A stretch of 64,000 bases of DNA from the NCBI RefSeq assembly GCF_036231945.1, contig NZ_CP109599.1, positions 8,014,362 through 8,078,361 of the forward strand, written 5' to 3'. The position numbers were made by a program, and so were the translations under genes. The notes under the pieces are model-generated. The model was not told the origin of the DNA. It worked only from the letters and a program-made list of their open reading frames with translations, and made no database searches. Shown here piece by piece: positions 36,298-46,188 of the stretch (its first letter is position 1; the number at the start of each line of letters is the position of its first letter). This stretch comes from Streptomyces sp. NBC_01429 (GTDB taxonomy: Bacteria > Actinomycetota > Actinomycetes > Streptomycetales > Streptomycetaceae).

Positions 36298-37807
36298 ATG
36301 AGACATACCGAGCGCGAAGAAGATGAGCAGGCCGAGGCGTACGGGACGTTCTCCCAGGTGCCCACACGCCCGGAGCTGGAGCGGTTCTTCTTCCTCGACG
36401 ATGACGACCGTGACCTGATCGCGCTGCGGCGCACGGACGCGCACCGGCTGGGCATGGCGGTGCAGATCTGCACCGTCCGCTACATCGGCCGGTTCCTGGG
36501 CGACGATCCACTGGCGGTGCCGTGGGAGGTCGTGGAGTATCTGGCCGGACAGCTCGGCATCGAGGACGCGTCGCGCGTGAAGCGGTATTCCGAGCGACGC
36601 AGGACGCCGTACGGGCACGCGGAGGAGATCCAGGAGCGGTTCAAGTAACGCGACTTCACCGACCGGCGGTGGGGGCGGGAGTTCCGCAGCTTCCTGTACG
36701 GGCGGGCGTGGACGCACGCCGAGGGGCCGGTGGCGCTGTTCAACCACGCTGTGACGTGGCTGCGGAAGAACCGGGTGCTGCTGCCGGGTGTCTCGGTGGC
36801 GGTTGCGGCACTCGCGCCGGCCTTGGCCGAACTGTTGGTGGCGCCGGAGGGCAAGCAAGTCTCGGAGCTGGAGCGCCTGCGCACACCGCCGGTGAAGACG
36901 ACGGGCACCGCCATGGTCCGCGCGATGGAGCGGGTGGAGGAGATCTCCGCGTTCGCGCTCGGGCGGGTGAACCTGTCCCGGGTGCCGGGTGAACCGGCTG
37001 TCCGCGCTGGCCCGGTACGGGCAGCTGAGCAAGGCGCAGACGATTCTGCGGGCGCCGGAGCCGCGGCGGACCGCGTTGCTGACGGCGGTGGTGCGGCAGC
37101 TGGAGACGCAGGCGGTCGACGACGCGCTCGACCTGTTCGCGGTGCTGATGGCAAACCGGCTGATCAGCCCGGCCCGCCGGGCGTCAGGTCGGGAACGCCT
37201 GGCGATGCTGCCGCAGCTGGAGAAGGCGGCCCGCATCCTGGCGAAGGCGTCGAAGATCCTCACCGAGGAGCTGGACCTGGTCGTCGAACACGACACAGAC
37301 TTGGACGCCACCGCGCTGTGGGCGGCGGTCGAGGAAGCCGTGCCGCGTACGGCGGTGGCCGGCGCGGTGGCGACCGTCGAGGCCCTGGTGCCCGAGGACG
37401 ACGGCTCGGCCGAGGCGGCGATGCGCGAGAAGCTGGCCCTGCGCAACAACACCGTGCGCCCGTTCCTGTCCCTGCTCGGCGAGTCGGACGCGCTGGGCGC
37501 CGCCCCAGCCGGACGGCGCATCCTCAAGGCGGTGCGTCGTTTGCCCGCGCTCTCCCGGCGCCGGGTCAAGGACCGGCCGCTGCTGCCCCGGGAGGTCGAC
37601 GCCGAGCTGGTGCCCGCGATGTGGAAGCGAGCGGTGTTCTCCAACGCCAAGCTGCTCCAGGGGGCGGTCGATCGGGACGCGTACGTGGTGTGTGTACTGG
37701 AGCAGCTCCACCGCGCGCTGAACCGGCGCGACGTGTTCGCCGCCCCCTCGAACCAATGGGCGGATCCGCGCGCGAGGTTGCTGGACGGGCCCCGGTCCGC
37801 GGCGTGA
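36298..37807 (+). pseudogene. tnpA: Tn3-family transposase, N-terminal half, disrupted
   Basis: YGTFSQVPTRPELERFFFLD at the front and the FSNAKLLQGAVDRDAYVVCV / NRRDVFAAPSNQWADPRARL region later are Tn3 TnpA. A TAA at 36646 replaces the family tyrosine (ERFK-stop-RDFTD), and a one-base shift lies near 36986 (NLSRVP then VNRLSALARYG). The protein stops after about 500 codons; the DDE catalytic half (another ~480 residues) is missing. No element ends could be identified. Confidence 0.85.
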
Positions 37808-37976
37808 GCGGCGCGACGCGCGTCAAAGTCTGCGCAGGCACCGCTACGGTGCTTCGCCCGTGGCGTTCGCCATGGGCCGTCGGACCCGTGGTGCGACCGA
37901 GCGGAGCCCTTGGTCTCGCCCCGTCAGACCCTTCTTCGGCGCGGAGGGCGGATCATGCCGTGTGGGCATAAGCCCG

Positions 37977-38645
37977 TCACTGCGCAGCCCGTTCGAATTC
38001 CTCCTGGCTGAGCGCGAGGTGAGGCAGGGGGGTGGGGGCCTCGCGGTTCGCGCGGAGGCCGTCGAGGATCAGGGTGAGGTAGCGCTGCCAGAGGCCGGGG
38101 GAGACGGCGCGGCTGTACTGCGTCGCCGTTCCGAGCATCATCTGGATGAGGGGAAAGTCCGTCACCTCGATGTCGTCGCGGAGTGAGCCGTGGCGCTGGG
38201 CGCGCTCGATGACGGCATTGATCGCGGGCGAGAGCCGGTCGCGGGCATCGGCGACCCGGTCCTTGCCGTGCGTGCCGATGAGCAGGACTTCTCTCAGGCC
38301 GCGGTCGTCGGCGAAGTCCTGGCCGGCCGTGGTGAAGCAGTGGACGAGCCCGTCCCAGGGGTCCTCGCGGGTCAGGGCCTCTTCCGCTACATCGATGATG
38401 CGCTGGATCTCTGTCTCGAAGATCGCTTCGACCAGCTCCTCGCGGTTGGCGAAGCGCCGGTAGACCGTGCCCACTCCCACGCCGGCGTAGTGGGCGATGT
38501 CGTCGAGGGTTACGTCGATCCCACGCTGCGCGAACACCTGCTGAGCTGCGGCAATGATCCGCTGACGGTTGCGTTCCGCGTCGGCGCGAAGAGGGCGGGC
38601 GGGGGTGCCGCCAGGAGGCGGTCCGGGGGCGGCTGTGTGGCTCAT
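37977..38645 (-). CDS. TetR-family repressor of the MFS/monooxygenase cassette
   Basis: 222 residues. RQRIIAAAQQVFAQRGIDVT and LDDIAHYAGVGVGTVYRRFA form the HTH at ~25-70; the C-terminal ligand domain ends LDGLRANREAPTPLPHLALS. ATG 38645. It is divergent from the MFS gene over 109 bp with three TGGAGA-containing repeats, so it very likely represses that operon and responds to the drug or metabolite handled by it. Confidence 0.87.
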   Translation of the reverse strand: MSHTAAPGPPPGGTPARPLRADAERNRQRIIAAAQQVFAQRGIDVTLDDIAHYAGVGVGTVYRRFANREELVEAIFETEIQRIIDVAEEALTREDPWDGLVHCFTTAGQDFADDRGLREVLLIGTHGKDRVADARDRLSPAINAVIERAQRHGSLRDDIEVTDFPLIQMMLGTATQYSRAVSPGLWQRYLTLILDGLRANREAPTPLPHLALSQEEFERAAQ

Positions 38646-38667
38646 GATCCCACTATAGGCCCGCATG

Positions 38668-38748
38668 TGGAGATGGCTACTCCACTTAGGTGTTACGGTG
38701 GGCGTCGTAAATGGAGATGCATTCTCCGCTTCCGTCGTTCTTATGGAG
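38668..38748. promoter_or_regulatory. TetR operators upstream of the MFS gene
   Basis: TGGAG-N7-CTCCA at 38668-38684, TGGAG-N7-CTCCG at 38712-38728 and a half-site TGGAG at 38744-38748. The last doubles as part of the ribosome site. The repeated words and location suggest repressor binding at two or more sites. Confidence 0.65.
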
Positions 38749-38754
38749 ATTGCT

Positions 38755-40251
38755 GTGACTGCCGTCACCAACGAAGTTCGCCCACCGGGGGCCGATCAGT
38801 CAGCGGCGCGGCATCATGGCCGTCGTTGGTTGATCCTCGCGGTCATCGCGATAGCCCAGCTGATGGTGGTGCTGGATGCCACGATCGTGAACATCGCCCT
38901 GCCCTCCGCGCAGGTTGACCTGGGCTTCTCGAACGACAACCGCCAGTGGGTCGTAACCGCCTACTCGCTGGCCTTCGGCAGCCTGCTGCTGATCGGCGGG
39001 CGTATCGCCGACCTGATCGGCCGCAAGACCACCCTGGTCGTCGGCCTCGTCGGGTTCGCCGTGGCCTCCGCCTTGGCCGGAGCCGCCACGAACTTCGAGG
39101 TCCTGGTCGCCGGGCGCGCCCTGCAGGGTGTCTTCGGCGCGCTGCTGGCCCCGACCGCGCTGGCCCTGCTGACCACGACGTTCACCGACGCCAAGGAGCG
39201 GGCGGCCGCATTCGGTATCTTCGGTGCGGTCGCGGGCGCGGGCGGCGGTATCGGCCTGCTGCTGGGCGGGGTGCTCACCGAGCACCTCGACTGGCGTTGG
39301 TGCCTCTACGTGAACCTGATCTTCGCCGCCGTCGCGCTGGTCGGCGCCCTGGTCCTCCTGCCCCGCCACCGCCGGGACAGGAGCGTCAAGATCGACGTCC
39401 CTGGCACGATCACCGTCACGGCCGGACTGTTCGCCCTGGTCTACGGATTCGCCAACGCCGAGCACGACGGCTGGAGTTCGGCCGGGACCTGGGGCTTCCT
39501 GGCCGCCGGTGTCCTCCTGATCGCGGTGTTCGTTGGGATCCAGACCCGCGTCGCCCACCCGCTGCTGCCTCTGCGGGTTCTGCTCGACCGCAACCGCGGC
39601 GCCGCTTCCATCGCGATGTTCATCTCCGCTGCCGGCATGTTCGGCGTCAACCTCTTCCTCACCTACTACCTGCAGCAGACCCTGCGCTACTCGCCGGTCG
39701 AGACCGGCCTGGCGTTCCTGCCCATGGTCGGCGCCGTGATGATCAGCGCCACGCTGTCCTCCAGCGTCCTCACCCCCCGCTTCGGACCGAAGCCGGTCGT
39801 CCCGCTCGGCATGGCCCTCTCCGCCGCCGGACTCATCTGGCTCACCGCCCTGGACGCCTCCTCCACCTACGCCGCCCACGTCCTGCCCCCGCTGCTCCTC
39901 TTCGGCCTCGGCATGGGCCTGATCATGGCGCCGGCCATGAGCGCCGCGACCGCCGGCATCGACCCGGCCGACGCCGGCGTCGGCTCCGCCAGCGTCAACA
40001 CCATGCAGCAGATCGGCGGCTCCATCGGCACCGCCCTGCTCAGCTCCCTGGCCGCAGGCGCCGCCACCGACTTCCTCGCCGGCAAGCAGCCCACCCCCGA
40101 CCTGATCGCCCAGTCCACGCTGGAGAGCTACTCCACCGCCTACGGATGGTCCGCGGCCCTCTTCGCCGCCGGAATGGTCATCTGCGGTCTGCTCTTCCGC
40201 CGCGGCGCACCGGTCCACGACCCCGACGCCGCCCCCACCGTCCACATGTGA
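38755..40251 (+). CDS. DHA2-family (14-helix) MFS drug exporter
   Basis: 498 residues with ~14 hydrophobic helices. Motifs: LDATIVNIALPSAQVDLGFS in TM1, WVVTAYSLAFGSLLLIGGRI-ADLIGRK between TM2 and 3, and GPxxGGVL-type motif C (GIGLLLGGVLTEHLDWRW) in TM5. This is the EmrB/QacA antiporter class. GGAG at 38745 fits GTG 38755 better than the ATG at 38743. Followed by a monooxygenase gene 97 bp on, same direction. Confidence 0.87.
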   Translation: MTAVTNEVRPPGADQSAARHHGRRWLILAVIAIAQLMVVLDATIVNIALPSAQVDLGFSNDNRQWVVTAYSLAFGSLLLIGGRIADLIGRKTTLVVGLVGFAVASALAGAATNFEVLVAGRALQGVFGALLAPTALALLTTTFTDAKERAAAFGIFGAVAGAGGGIGLLLGGVLTEHLDWRWCLYVNLIFAAVALVGALVLLPRHRRDRSVKIDVPGTITVTAGLFALVYGFANAEHDGWSSAGTWGFLAAGVLLIAVFVGIQTRVAHPLLPLRVLLDRNRGAASIAMFISAAGMFGVNLFLTYYLQQTLRYSPVETGLAFLPMVGAVMISATLSSSVLTPRFGPKPVVPLGMALSAAGLIWLTALDASSTYAAHVLPPLLLFGLGMGLIMAPAMSAATAGIDPADAGVGSASVNTMQQIGGSIGTALLSSLAAGAATDFLAGKQPTPDLIAQSTLESYSTAYGWSAALFAAGMVICGLLFRRGAPVHDPDAAPTVHM

Positions 40252-40348
40252 CGAACCCGCTACACCGCCGGTGACGGTGCCCGCGAAGGCCGAGGGCACC
40301 GTCACCACCCCCACAAGGACCGCACCCCCACACAAAGGAGTGACCCTG

Positions 40349-41560
40349 ATGAACACGCCCCGCGCCCTGATCGTGGGCATGGGTATCGGAGGACTGGCCA
40401 CAGCCATGCGGCTCCACGAGATCGGCTGGGAGCCCGTACTCGTCGAACGCGCACCCGGACGACGTGCCGCCGGATACTTCATCGGCTTGTTCGAAACCGG
40501 CCGCGCCACCGCCGAGCGGATGGGCGTCCTGGACGCCATCGGTAACCGGACCGACCCCGCCAGCGTCACCTACGACATCAACCGCGAAGGCCGCCGCCGG
40601 CCCGGCATGGGCTACGGCGACCTCCCCGGCGAGCCGCGCCTCATCCTGCGCGGGGACATCGAAGCCGCCCTCTACGACCAGGTCGCCTCGAAGACCGAGA
40701 TCCGGTACGGCACCACACCCGTCGCCCTCGACGAGCACCCCGACGGCGTGGATGTCACCCTGGCCACTACCGTCGGCGAGGACACCACTGAGACCACCGA
40801 GCGCTTCGGCCTCGTCATCGGGGCCGACGGGCTGCGCTCCACCGTCCGACGCCTGGCCTTCGGACCGGACTCCGACTACCTGCGGCCCTTCCACCACATC
40901 ATCGGCGCCACCGTCCTCAAGGAAGCCGTGCCCGGCTTCCGGCCCAACGACGGCCTGATCCTGGCCGAGCCGGGCCGCTCCGTCTGGGTCTTCCCCTTCA
41001 CCGACCACCAGCCCGGCGTGCTCTTCAACTACCGGACCGACGACGAGGACGCCCAGTTCCGCCGCCCGCCCATCGAGTCCCTGCGCCGCGCCTTCGGGCC
41101 CGAGCCCACCGGGCCCGTTCTGGAGAACCTGCTGACGCAGTTCGAGCAGGCCGACGATGTCCTCTTCGACTCCACCCACCAGGTGGTGATGCCGACCTGG
41201 CACACCGACCGCGTCGTCCTCCTCGGCGACTCCGCCTGGTGCCTGACCCTCTACTCCGGCATGGGCGCTTCCAGCTCCCTGGCCGGCGCCGACTTCCTCG
41301 GAACCACCCTGCAGCGCAACCCCGACAACATCCCCCGGGCCCTGCGCGAGTACGACCAGAGGCTGCGGCCCTTCATCGCCACCCAGCAACACCTCGGCCG
41401 TAAGGAGGGACTGCCGATGTTCGTCCCCCAGACCCGCCGGGACATCACCGTACGCACCCTCATCCAGAAGCTGACCAGCAACCCGGCCGGCAAGCACGTC
41501 ATGAAGACCGTCATAGCCGGCCAGTTCAAGAGCAAGTCCCTCGACATCGCAGCCCCCTGA
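40349..41560 (+). CDS. FAD-dependent monooxygenase (TetX/PHBH-like)
   Basis: 403 residues. GMGIGGLATAMRL at 10-22 is the FAD-binding Rossmann motif; GADGLRSTVRR mid-protein is the DG motif, and VVLLGDSAWC the GD motif of aromatic-ring hydroxylase-type flavoproteins. AAAGGAG upstream fixes ATG 40349. With the TetR and MFS exporter it makes a regulator, pump and modifying-enzyme cassette, like tetracycline- or anthracycline-inactivating units, but the actual substrate is unknown. Confidence 0.85.
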   Translation: MNTPRALIVGMGIGGLATAMRLHEIGWEPVLVERAPGRRAAGYFIGLFETGRATAERMGVLDAIGNRTDPASVTYDINREGRRRPGMGYGDLPGEPRLILRGDIEAALYDQVASKTEIRYGTTPVALDEHPDGVDVTLATTVGEDTTETTERFGLVIGADGLRSTVRRLAFGPDSDYLRPFHHIIGATVLKEAVPGFRPNDGLILAEPGRSVWVFPFTDHQPGVLFNYRTDDEDAQFRRPPIESLRRAFGPEPTGPVLENLLTQFEQADDVLFDSTHQVVMPTWHTDRVVLLGDSAWCLTLYSGMGASSSLAGADFLGTTLQRNPDNIPRALREYDQRLRPFIATQQHLGRKEGLPMFVPQTRRDITVRTLIQKLTSNPAGKHVMKTVIAGQFKSKSLDIAAP

Positions 41561-41639
41561 GTTCGCCGGCGCCACTGCCGAAGCCCGCAGACCCCGGCAC
41601 CTTGCCACGGACGACAGCACCAGTGCACCAACGACAGGA

Positions 41640-41779
41640 GATGTAATGACCTGGGCCCACGGTCCGGCGGCCTGGATCTGGTCGAGGGCCCAGTCACCGA
41701 GCCGCTGCCAGGGGCACCAGCGGCCCAGTAGGTACCCGACCATGAGGGCGCCCGCCAGCGCCAGCGCCAGGGTGCTCAC
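41640..41779 (-). pseudogene. Small membrane protein gene, truncated
   Basis: GTG 41779 (overlapping the helicase TGA) begins LALALAGALMVGYLLGRWCP then WQRLGDWALDQIQAAGPW, one hydrophobic helix plus an amphipathic stretch. After ~45 residues the frame runs antisense into the monooxygenase region, so the 3' part was lost when the cassette arrived. Similar short membrane proteins accompany linear-plasmid helicases; function unknown. Confidence 0.55.
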
Positions 41780-44499
41780 CCGGCTGCCCAGTCGCACCCG
41801 AGCGCCGCGAACGCGCCCAGCTTGTCCGCACCCAGCTTGGTGCGCCGGCTCTTGTGGTTGGCCAGGAAGACACCGGCCTTGACCTGGTGCTCCGTCCCGT
41901 CGATCACGACGGTTTCGGTGTGCTGGCGGGGGATTTTGAGGTGGCCTTCCCGCGCCGCGTACTGGGTGAGTGCGGTGATGCCGCGCTCGAACGGACCGGT
42001 CGCGGGCGTCGCGTCGGCGGCCGGGGCGGACGCGGGCAGGGGCTTGAGTCCGAGAGCTTCGAGGCGTTCGCGCTGTTCGGGCAGCAGGGTGGCCCAGACG
42101 GCGGGGTCCTGCTGGCGGGTGGTCCAGGTGCCGACGTCGACTCCGTTCACGGTGACGCCGGGCGTCACCTCGGTCGGGCCCTGTTCCTCGCCCAGCAGGG
42201 TGCGTGCGGCGGCATAGTGGCGCTGCCAGTCGATAGGCCACTTCGGACGCCAGTCCGCGTCGATCGCTTCCAGTGCTGCGCGCCGGTCCTCGGTCTGGTC
42301 CGTGTCGCTGCCGAGGCCGCCGGGCTTGCGGAGGTTGGCGAGCCACTGGCCGACCGCTACTCCGTCGATCACCGCGTTCTTCGGGGCGGCGAGGCTGCCG
42401 TGGGCGGCGTGGTAGGTGCGGGCGGCGCTGAGCTTCTTCCAGAATCCGGCGTCGGCGACCGACCAGATCATGCCCAGCTCGTTCAGGAGGTCGGCCCGCC
42501 ACGGCTTGAGGGTCCCGGCTTTGAAGGCGCGGCGCTGTTCGCTGATCCAGCCGCCCAGCCCGTAGAGGTCCGCGTCGTCGCCCACCGGCACGGTGGTGTC
42601 GCTGGGGACGGCCGCGTGGCCGTGCTCGCGGACCCAGGTGCGCAGCACGGTGTATCCGGTGAGCCAGACCTCGGAGTCGGGCCGCAGGACGCGGGTGCGC
42701 AGGAACAGGGCGATGGTCGCGGGATCGCGGGGGGCGGAGAAACGCAGCAGCGGGGTGTTCGTGCCCGCGATGCCCGGCGCCGCAGCGGCCCCACCCTCGT
42801 CCTCGTTCTTGTCGTCCTGGTCCTGGTCTTCCTCTTTCTCGCTGTCCGCGCTGGCGTCGTCGGGTGCGTCCGCGTCCTGGTCGCCGTCGAGGTCGGCCGC
42901 CGCGTCGGAGGCGTTCTCCCCGTTCTCGCCCTGGTCCTGGTCGCCGTCGCGGCCGGCTGTTTCCTGCGGGTCGAGCGCGAGGACGGAGGTGATCTGTCCG
43001 CGCGCGGTCGTGGTCGGCAGCGCCATGCGCTCGATGACCCGGTCGTCATGGGCACGCAGGCCCTGGAGGACCGCGACCAGGCCGCGATAGCTGGGGGAGG
43101 CCATCATGTCGCCGGGGTCCTCGCCCGGCTCCAGGAACACCGGCACCAGGATTCGGGAGATCTTGCCCTCGCCGGGTTCCTGGCGCAGGGCGCGCCCGAT
43201 GATCTGCACGATCTCCACCGGCGAGCTGCGGGTGTCCGCGAACACGACCGCGCCGACTCCGCGCTTGCCCCGGATGTCGACGCCCTCGCCCAGGACGCGA
43301 CAGGAGGAGAGGAACGACAGCTCGCACACCCACCCCTCCGCGTCCAGTCCGTCGGCGTAGCGGGCGAGGACGTCGCGGCGGTGGGGGGCGGGGTGCTCGC
43401 CCGACAGCCAGTCCGCGCCGATCCGCGCGGGGTAGGCGGCCGGGTCTGCGGCATGGAGGCGGGCGGCAGTCTCCGGCAGGGCGCGGGCAAAAGCCATGGC
43501 GTCCAGCGTCCTGCTGTGGAACGTCATGTACGAGCGGGTGCCCGACTCGTCCGCGTGCTTGAGGAGCGCGGCCTGGAGCGCGGCCAGGCGCCGGCCCCGC
43601 CGCTCCTCCAGCGACATCTCCTCGGTGAGCGGCGAGGGGTCGCGGATCTCCAGCACGTCGATCTCGAACCGGGCCAGGACGCCGCGCTCGACACTTTCCA
43701 TCAGCCCGAACTCGAACAGAACCGGCCCGTACAGCTCGGTGTCGTCCATCGAGGCCACGAGTTTTCCGCCGAGCGCCTCGCCGCCGCCGGGCGGGAGCGC
43801 CCCGGTCTCCTCGTCCGCGACGGCCTCGCGCGGTGCACCCGGCCCCGCCTCCCACAGCCTGGGCGTCGCGGTCATGTACAGCCTGCGCTCCGCCGGAATC
43901 CGCCTCTGGTCGTGGATGCACGCCCACGCCTTCGCCGTGTCCCCGGAAGTGCGGTGCGCCTCGTCGACGACCACGAGGTCGAAGGGGGCCATGCGCTGGC
44001 CGTAGGAGCCGCGCAACGCGCGCTCCAGCACGCCCGGCGCGGCGGCGTCCGGGGTGTCGCCCTGGTCGTCGGCCAAGCCCTGCGAGGCAAGGGAGGCGTA
44101 CGTCGCGAAGACCAGCATCGGCCCGCCGCTCGCCCAGAGCGCCAGCTGCGTCGGGTTGGTCGTGCACCGCACCCCGAGGGCTTCGAGCAGCGGGTCGGCT
44201 CCCAGGCTGCACACCGCGACGGCCGGGCCGGTGTGCCCGGCCTGGCGCCACGCCTCGATCGTCTGGGTCAGCAGGTCCAGCGTCGGGACAAGAACGCCGA
44301 TCACGCCGCGCGGAACCATGCGCAGCGCGGCCACGGCAGCGGTGATCGTTTTCCCGGATCCGGTGGACATGTGGACCTGGCCGCGCAGACCCCCGGCAGG
44401 CAGCGCCCCGCCGTGGAGGAAGAGGCCCTGGATGATCGCGTCCACGGCCTCGGCCTGATGCGGCCGAAGGGTGGTCCCCTGCGGATTCGTCTCCTGCAT
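41776..44499 (-). CDS. DEAH-box superfamily 2 helicase with helicase-associated repeats
   Basis: 907 residues from ATG 44499. Walker A STGSGKT at 45-51, DEAH at 179-182, motif VI QIIGRALRQEPGEG, then a strongly acidic linker (about 540-600, runs of D/E/Q) and at least three helicase-associated (HA) repeats with W-x3-Y/L-x-AARTYHAAHGSL pattern near the C-terminus. Such helicases are recurrent near telomeres and on linear plasmids of Streptomyces, e.g. TtrA-like. Divergent from tap over 93 bp, consistent with a role in terminal replication or transfer (inference). Confidence 0.87.
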   Translation of the reverse strand: MQETNPQGTTLRPHQAEAVDAIIQGLFLHGGALPAGGLRGQVHMSTGSGKTITAAVAALRMVPRGVIGVLVPTLDLLTQTIEAWRQAGHTGPAVAVCSLGADPLLEALGVRCTTNPTQLALWASGGPMLVFATYASLASQGLADDQGDTPDAAAPGVLERALRGSYGQRMAPFDLVVVDEAHRTSGDTAKAWACIHDQRRIPAERRLYMTATPRLWEAGPGAPREAVADEETGALPPGGGEALGGKLVASMDDTELYGPVLFEFGLMESVERGVLARFEIDVLEIRDPSPLTEEMSLEERRGRRLAALQAALLKHADESGTRSYMTFHSRTLDAMAFARALPETAARLHAADPAAYPARIGADWLSGEHPAPHRRDVLARYADGLDAEGWVCELSFLSSCRVLGEGVDIRGKRGVGAVVFADTRSSPVEIVQIIGRALRQEPGEGKISRILVPVFLEPGEDPGDMMASPSYRGLVAVLQGLRAHDDRVIERMALPTTTARGQITSVLALDPQETAGRDGDQDQGENGENASDAAADLDGDQDADAPDDASADSEKEEDQDQDDKNEDEGGAAAAPGIAGTNTPLLRFSAPRDPATIALFLRTRVLRPDSEVWLTGYTVLRTWVREHGHAAVPSDTTVPVGDDADLYGLGGWISEQRRAFKAGTLKPWRADLLNELGMIWSVADAGFWKKLSAARTYHAAHGSLAAPKNAVIDGVAVGQWLANLRKPGGLGSDTDQTEDRRAALEAIDADWRPKWPIDWQRHYAAARTLLGEEQGPTEVTPGVTVNGVDVGTWTTRQQDPAVWATLLPEQRERLEALGLKPLPASAPAADATPATGPFERGITALTQYAAREGHLKIPRQHTETVVIDGTEHQVKAGVFLANHKSRRTKLGADKLGAFAALGCDWAAG

Positions 44500-44572
44500 A
44501 TCCTCTGCTTCCTCGCGGTCTCCACACAGCCATCCGTACAACCGATGCACAATCTATCACCAATGTACGTGC

Positions 44573-44592
44573 AAATGCGGTACAGTTCTCGT
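44573..44592 (+). promoter_or_regulatory. Promoter / shared motif upstream of the tap-like gene
   Basis: AAATGCGGTACAGTTCTC lies directly before the ATG. TACAGT at 44581 can serve as a -10 box, leaving six bases to the ATG, which suggests a leaderless mRNA; no Shine-Dalgarno sequence is present. The same 18-mer with one change (TTTTC for TTCTC) occurs at 56310-56327. Confidence 0.55.
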
Positions 44593-46188
44593 ATGAGTGA
44601 AGGAATCAGTGTGGAAGCCCTGCTCGAAGAGGCCCGGCTGAACGCCGCGATCCCGCCGCCGCAGGAGCGCCGCAGACTGCGCGAGGCCGCCGGCCTGACC
44701 CGCGCCCAGGTCGCCACCGCGGTCGGGGTCCAGCGCGGCACCGTCGCGAACTGGGAGACCGGCGCCACCGACCCCGTCCCGCCCGCCCGCCTGCCCTACC
44801 TGCGCTTGCTGAAGGGCCTCGCCGAGATCTACCCGCGGCCCGCCGAGTTCGCGGACCCGGTCGCGGCGCTGTTCGCTGACGAACTCGCCCCCGTGCAGAC
44901 CGCCCCTGCCACGGCGGCGCCCGCTCCGGTACCGGCGGCATTCAGCGGCCTGGAGACGCTGCGGGGTGCCGACGGCCTCGCGGTCGAGGGCGATCCGGGC
45001 CCCTGTGTCCGCTGCGGTGTCGAGACGGCCTACCAGTCCACCGACGGCCGCCCGCTCCACGCCGGGGCCCTGTGCCAGCCCGCCACCACCCCGACGGCGA
45101 ACACCGGCCCTGTTCCGGTCGCGGCTTCCCCGGCCCCGGCAGCCTCTCCGGCCCCAGCCCCGGCGCCGGGGCCGACCCGGCCGCAGCGTCGCGCCCGGTC
45201 GGCCGCCCGCGCCCAGGCCGAGACCTCCGAGCTCATCACCCGCGCCGTCCAGGAGGAAGCCGAGCGCGCGGGGGGCGACATGGACGCCGCCCTCGCGTCC
45301 CTGCTCAAGCGGGCGATCCCCGACGTCATGACCCTGTTCCACGAGACCCGGGCCACCGCCCGCTACGAGTACACCGCCTACCCGGTGCTGCCCGACGTGC
45401 TGAAGAAGCCCTCGAAGAAGGAGCCGGACCTGATCTGGGAGGCGCGCCCCTCCTTCCAGAACCCGGCCTATTCGGCCCGGGTCCCGGGCGATGTCCGGGT
45501 GACCGCCCTCGACGTCAACGCCGCCTACCTGTCCGCCATGAAGGTCTGGCTCCCGATCGGGAAACTGGAGCACACCACCGGCGCCGACGGCGTCGGCCCC
45601 AAGCGGAGCGGCGTCCACCTGATCACGCCCGCCGAATGGCTCCACCCCCACCTGCCCGACCCGATCGGGGACCGCGACGAGCCCGGCGCGCTGTGGGTCA
45701 CCGACGCCACTCTGCGGCTCCTGCTGCGCGTCTCCGGCCCGAAGTGGGGCTTGACCGAGGCTCCGGTCATCCACGAGTCCTGGACGTCCGGCGCGACAGA
45801 GAACTTCCTGGATGCCCTGCGCAAGCTCCTGTCCGCCGCCCGCGAGGAGGCCATCGCGAACGGGGACACGCTGACGCTGGAGTACGTCAAGGCCATGTAC
45901 AGCAAGTTCATCTCGACCATGGGGGAGTCGATCCACAACCGCGAGATGATCCGTCCCGACTGGATGCACAACATCCACAGCCAGGCATACGCCCTCCAGT
46001 GCGGCCGCGCCTACAAGGCCCACCATGCCGGGCTGGAGATCTGCATGATGAAGCACACCGACGAACTCCACGTCATCGGTGACTGGCGCCAGACCTTCTC
46101 CGAGGGGCGCGGCGTGGCCCAGATGAAGATCAAGCACGGTGAGGGCAAGACCTCCGGTGAGTACACCGTCGGGCGGGTGAACGGCTGA
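44593..46188 (+). CDS. tap: Tap-like telomere-associated protein with DNA-polymerase-like motifs
   Basis: 531 residues. An XRE-type HTH at ~25-60 (LREAAGLTRAQVATAVGVQR-GTVANWE) is followed by a possible zinc knuckle (C138, C141, H156, C161) and a Pro/Ala linker. The C-terminal domain has ALDVNAAYLSAM at 305-316 (like motif A D-x4-Y), KAMYSKFISTMG at 433-444 (like motif B) and KHTDEL at 487-492 (like motif C D-T-D). Tap of Streptomyces binds the folded 3' telomere overhang and recruits Tpg, and the SCP1 Tac protein is described as polymerase-like. Shorter than the ~740 residues of canonical Tap. The last base of its TGA is the first of the tpg ATG. Confidence 0.78.
   Translation: MSEGISVEALLEEARLNAAIPPPQERRRLREAAGLTRAQVATAVGVQRGTVANWETGATDPVPPARLPYLRLLKGLAEIYPRPAEFADPVAALFADELAPVQTAPATAAPAPVPAAFSGLETLRGADGLAVEGDPGPCVRCGVETAYQSTDGRPLHAGALCQPATTPTANTGPVPVAASPAPAASPAPAPAPGPTRPQRRARSAARAQAETSELITRAVQEEAERAGGDMDAALASLLKRAIPDVMTLFHETRATARYEYTAYPVLPDVLKKPSKKEPDLIWEARPSFQNPAYSARVPGDVRVTALDVNAAYLSAMKVWLPIGKLEHTTGADGVGPKRSGVHLITPAEWLHPHLPDPIGDRDEPGALWVTDATLRLLLRVSGPKWGLTEAPVIHESWTSGATENFLDALRKLLSAAREEAIANGDTLTLEYVKAMYSKFISTMGESIHNREMIRPDWMHNIHSQAYALQCGRAYKAHHAGLEICMMKHTDELHVIGDWRQTFSEGRGVAQMKIKHGEGKTSGEYTVGRVNG

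Noticed and set aside
41854..44592. The tap reading frame stays open for 2.7 kb further upstream
   Set aside because: This part is antisense to the helicase gene and has no domain; Tap similarity and the HTH begin at ATG 44593.
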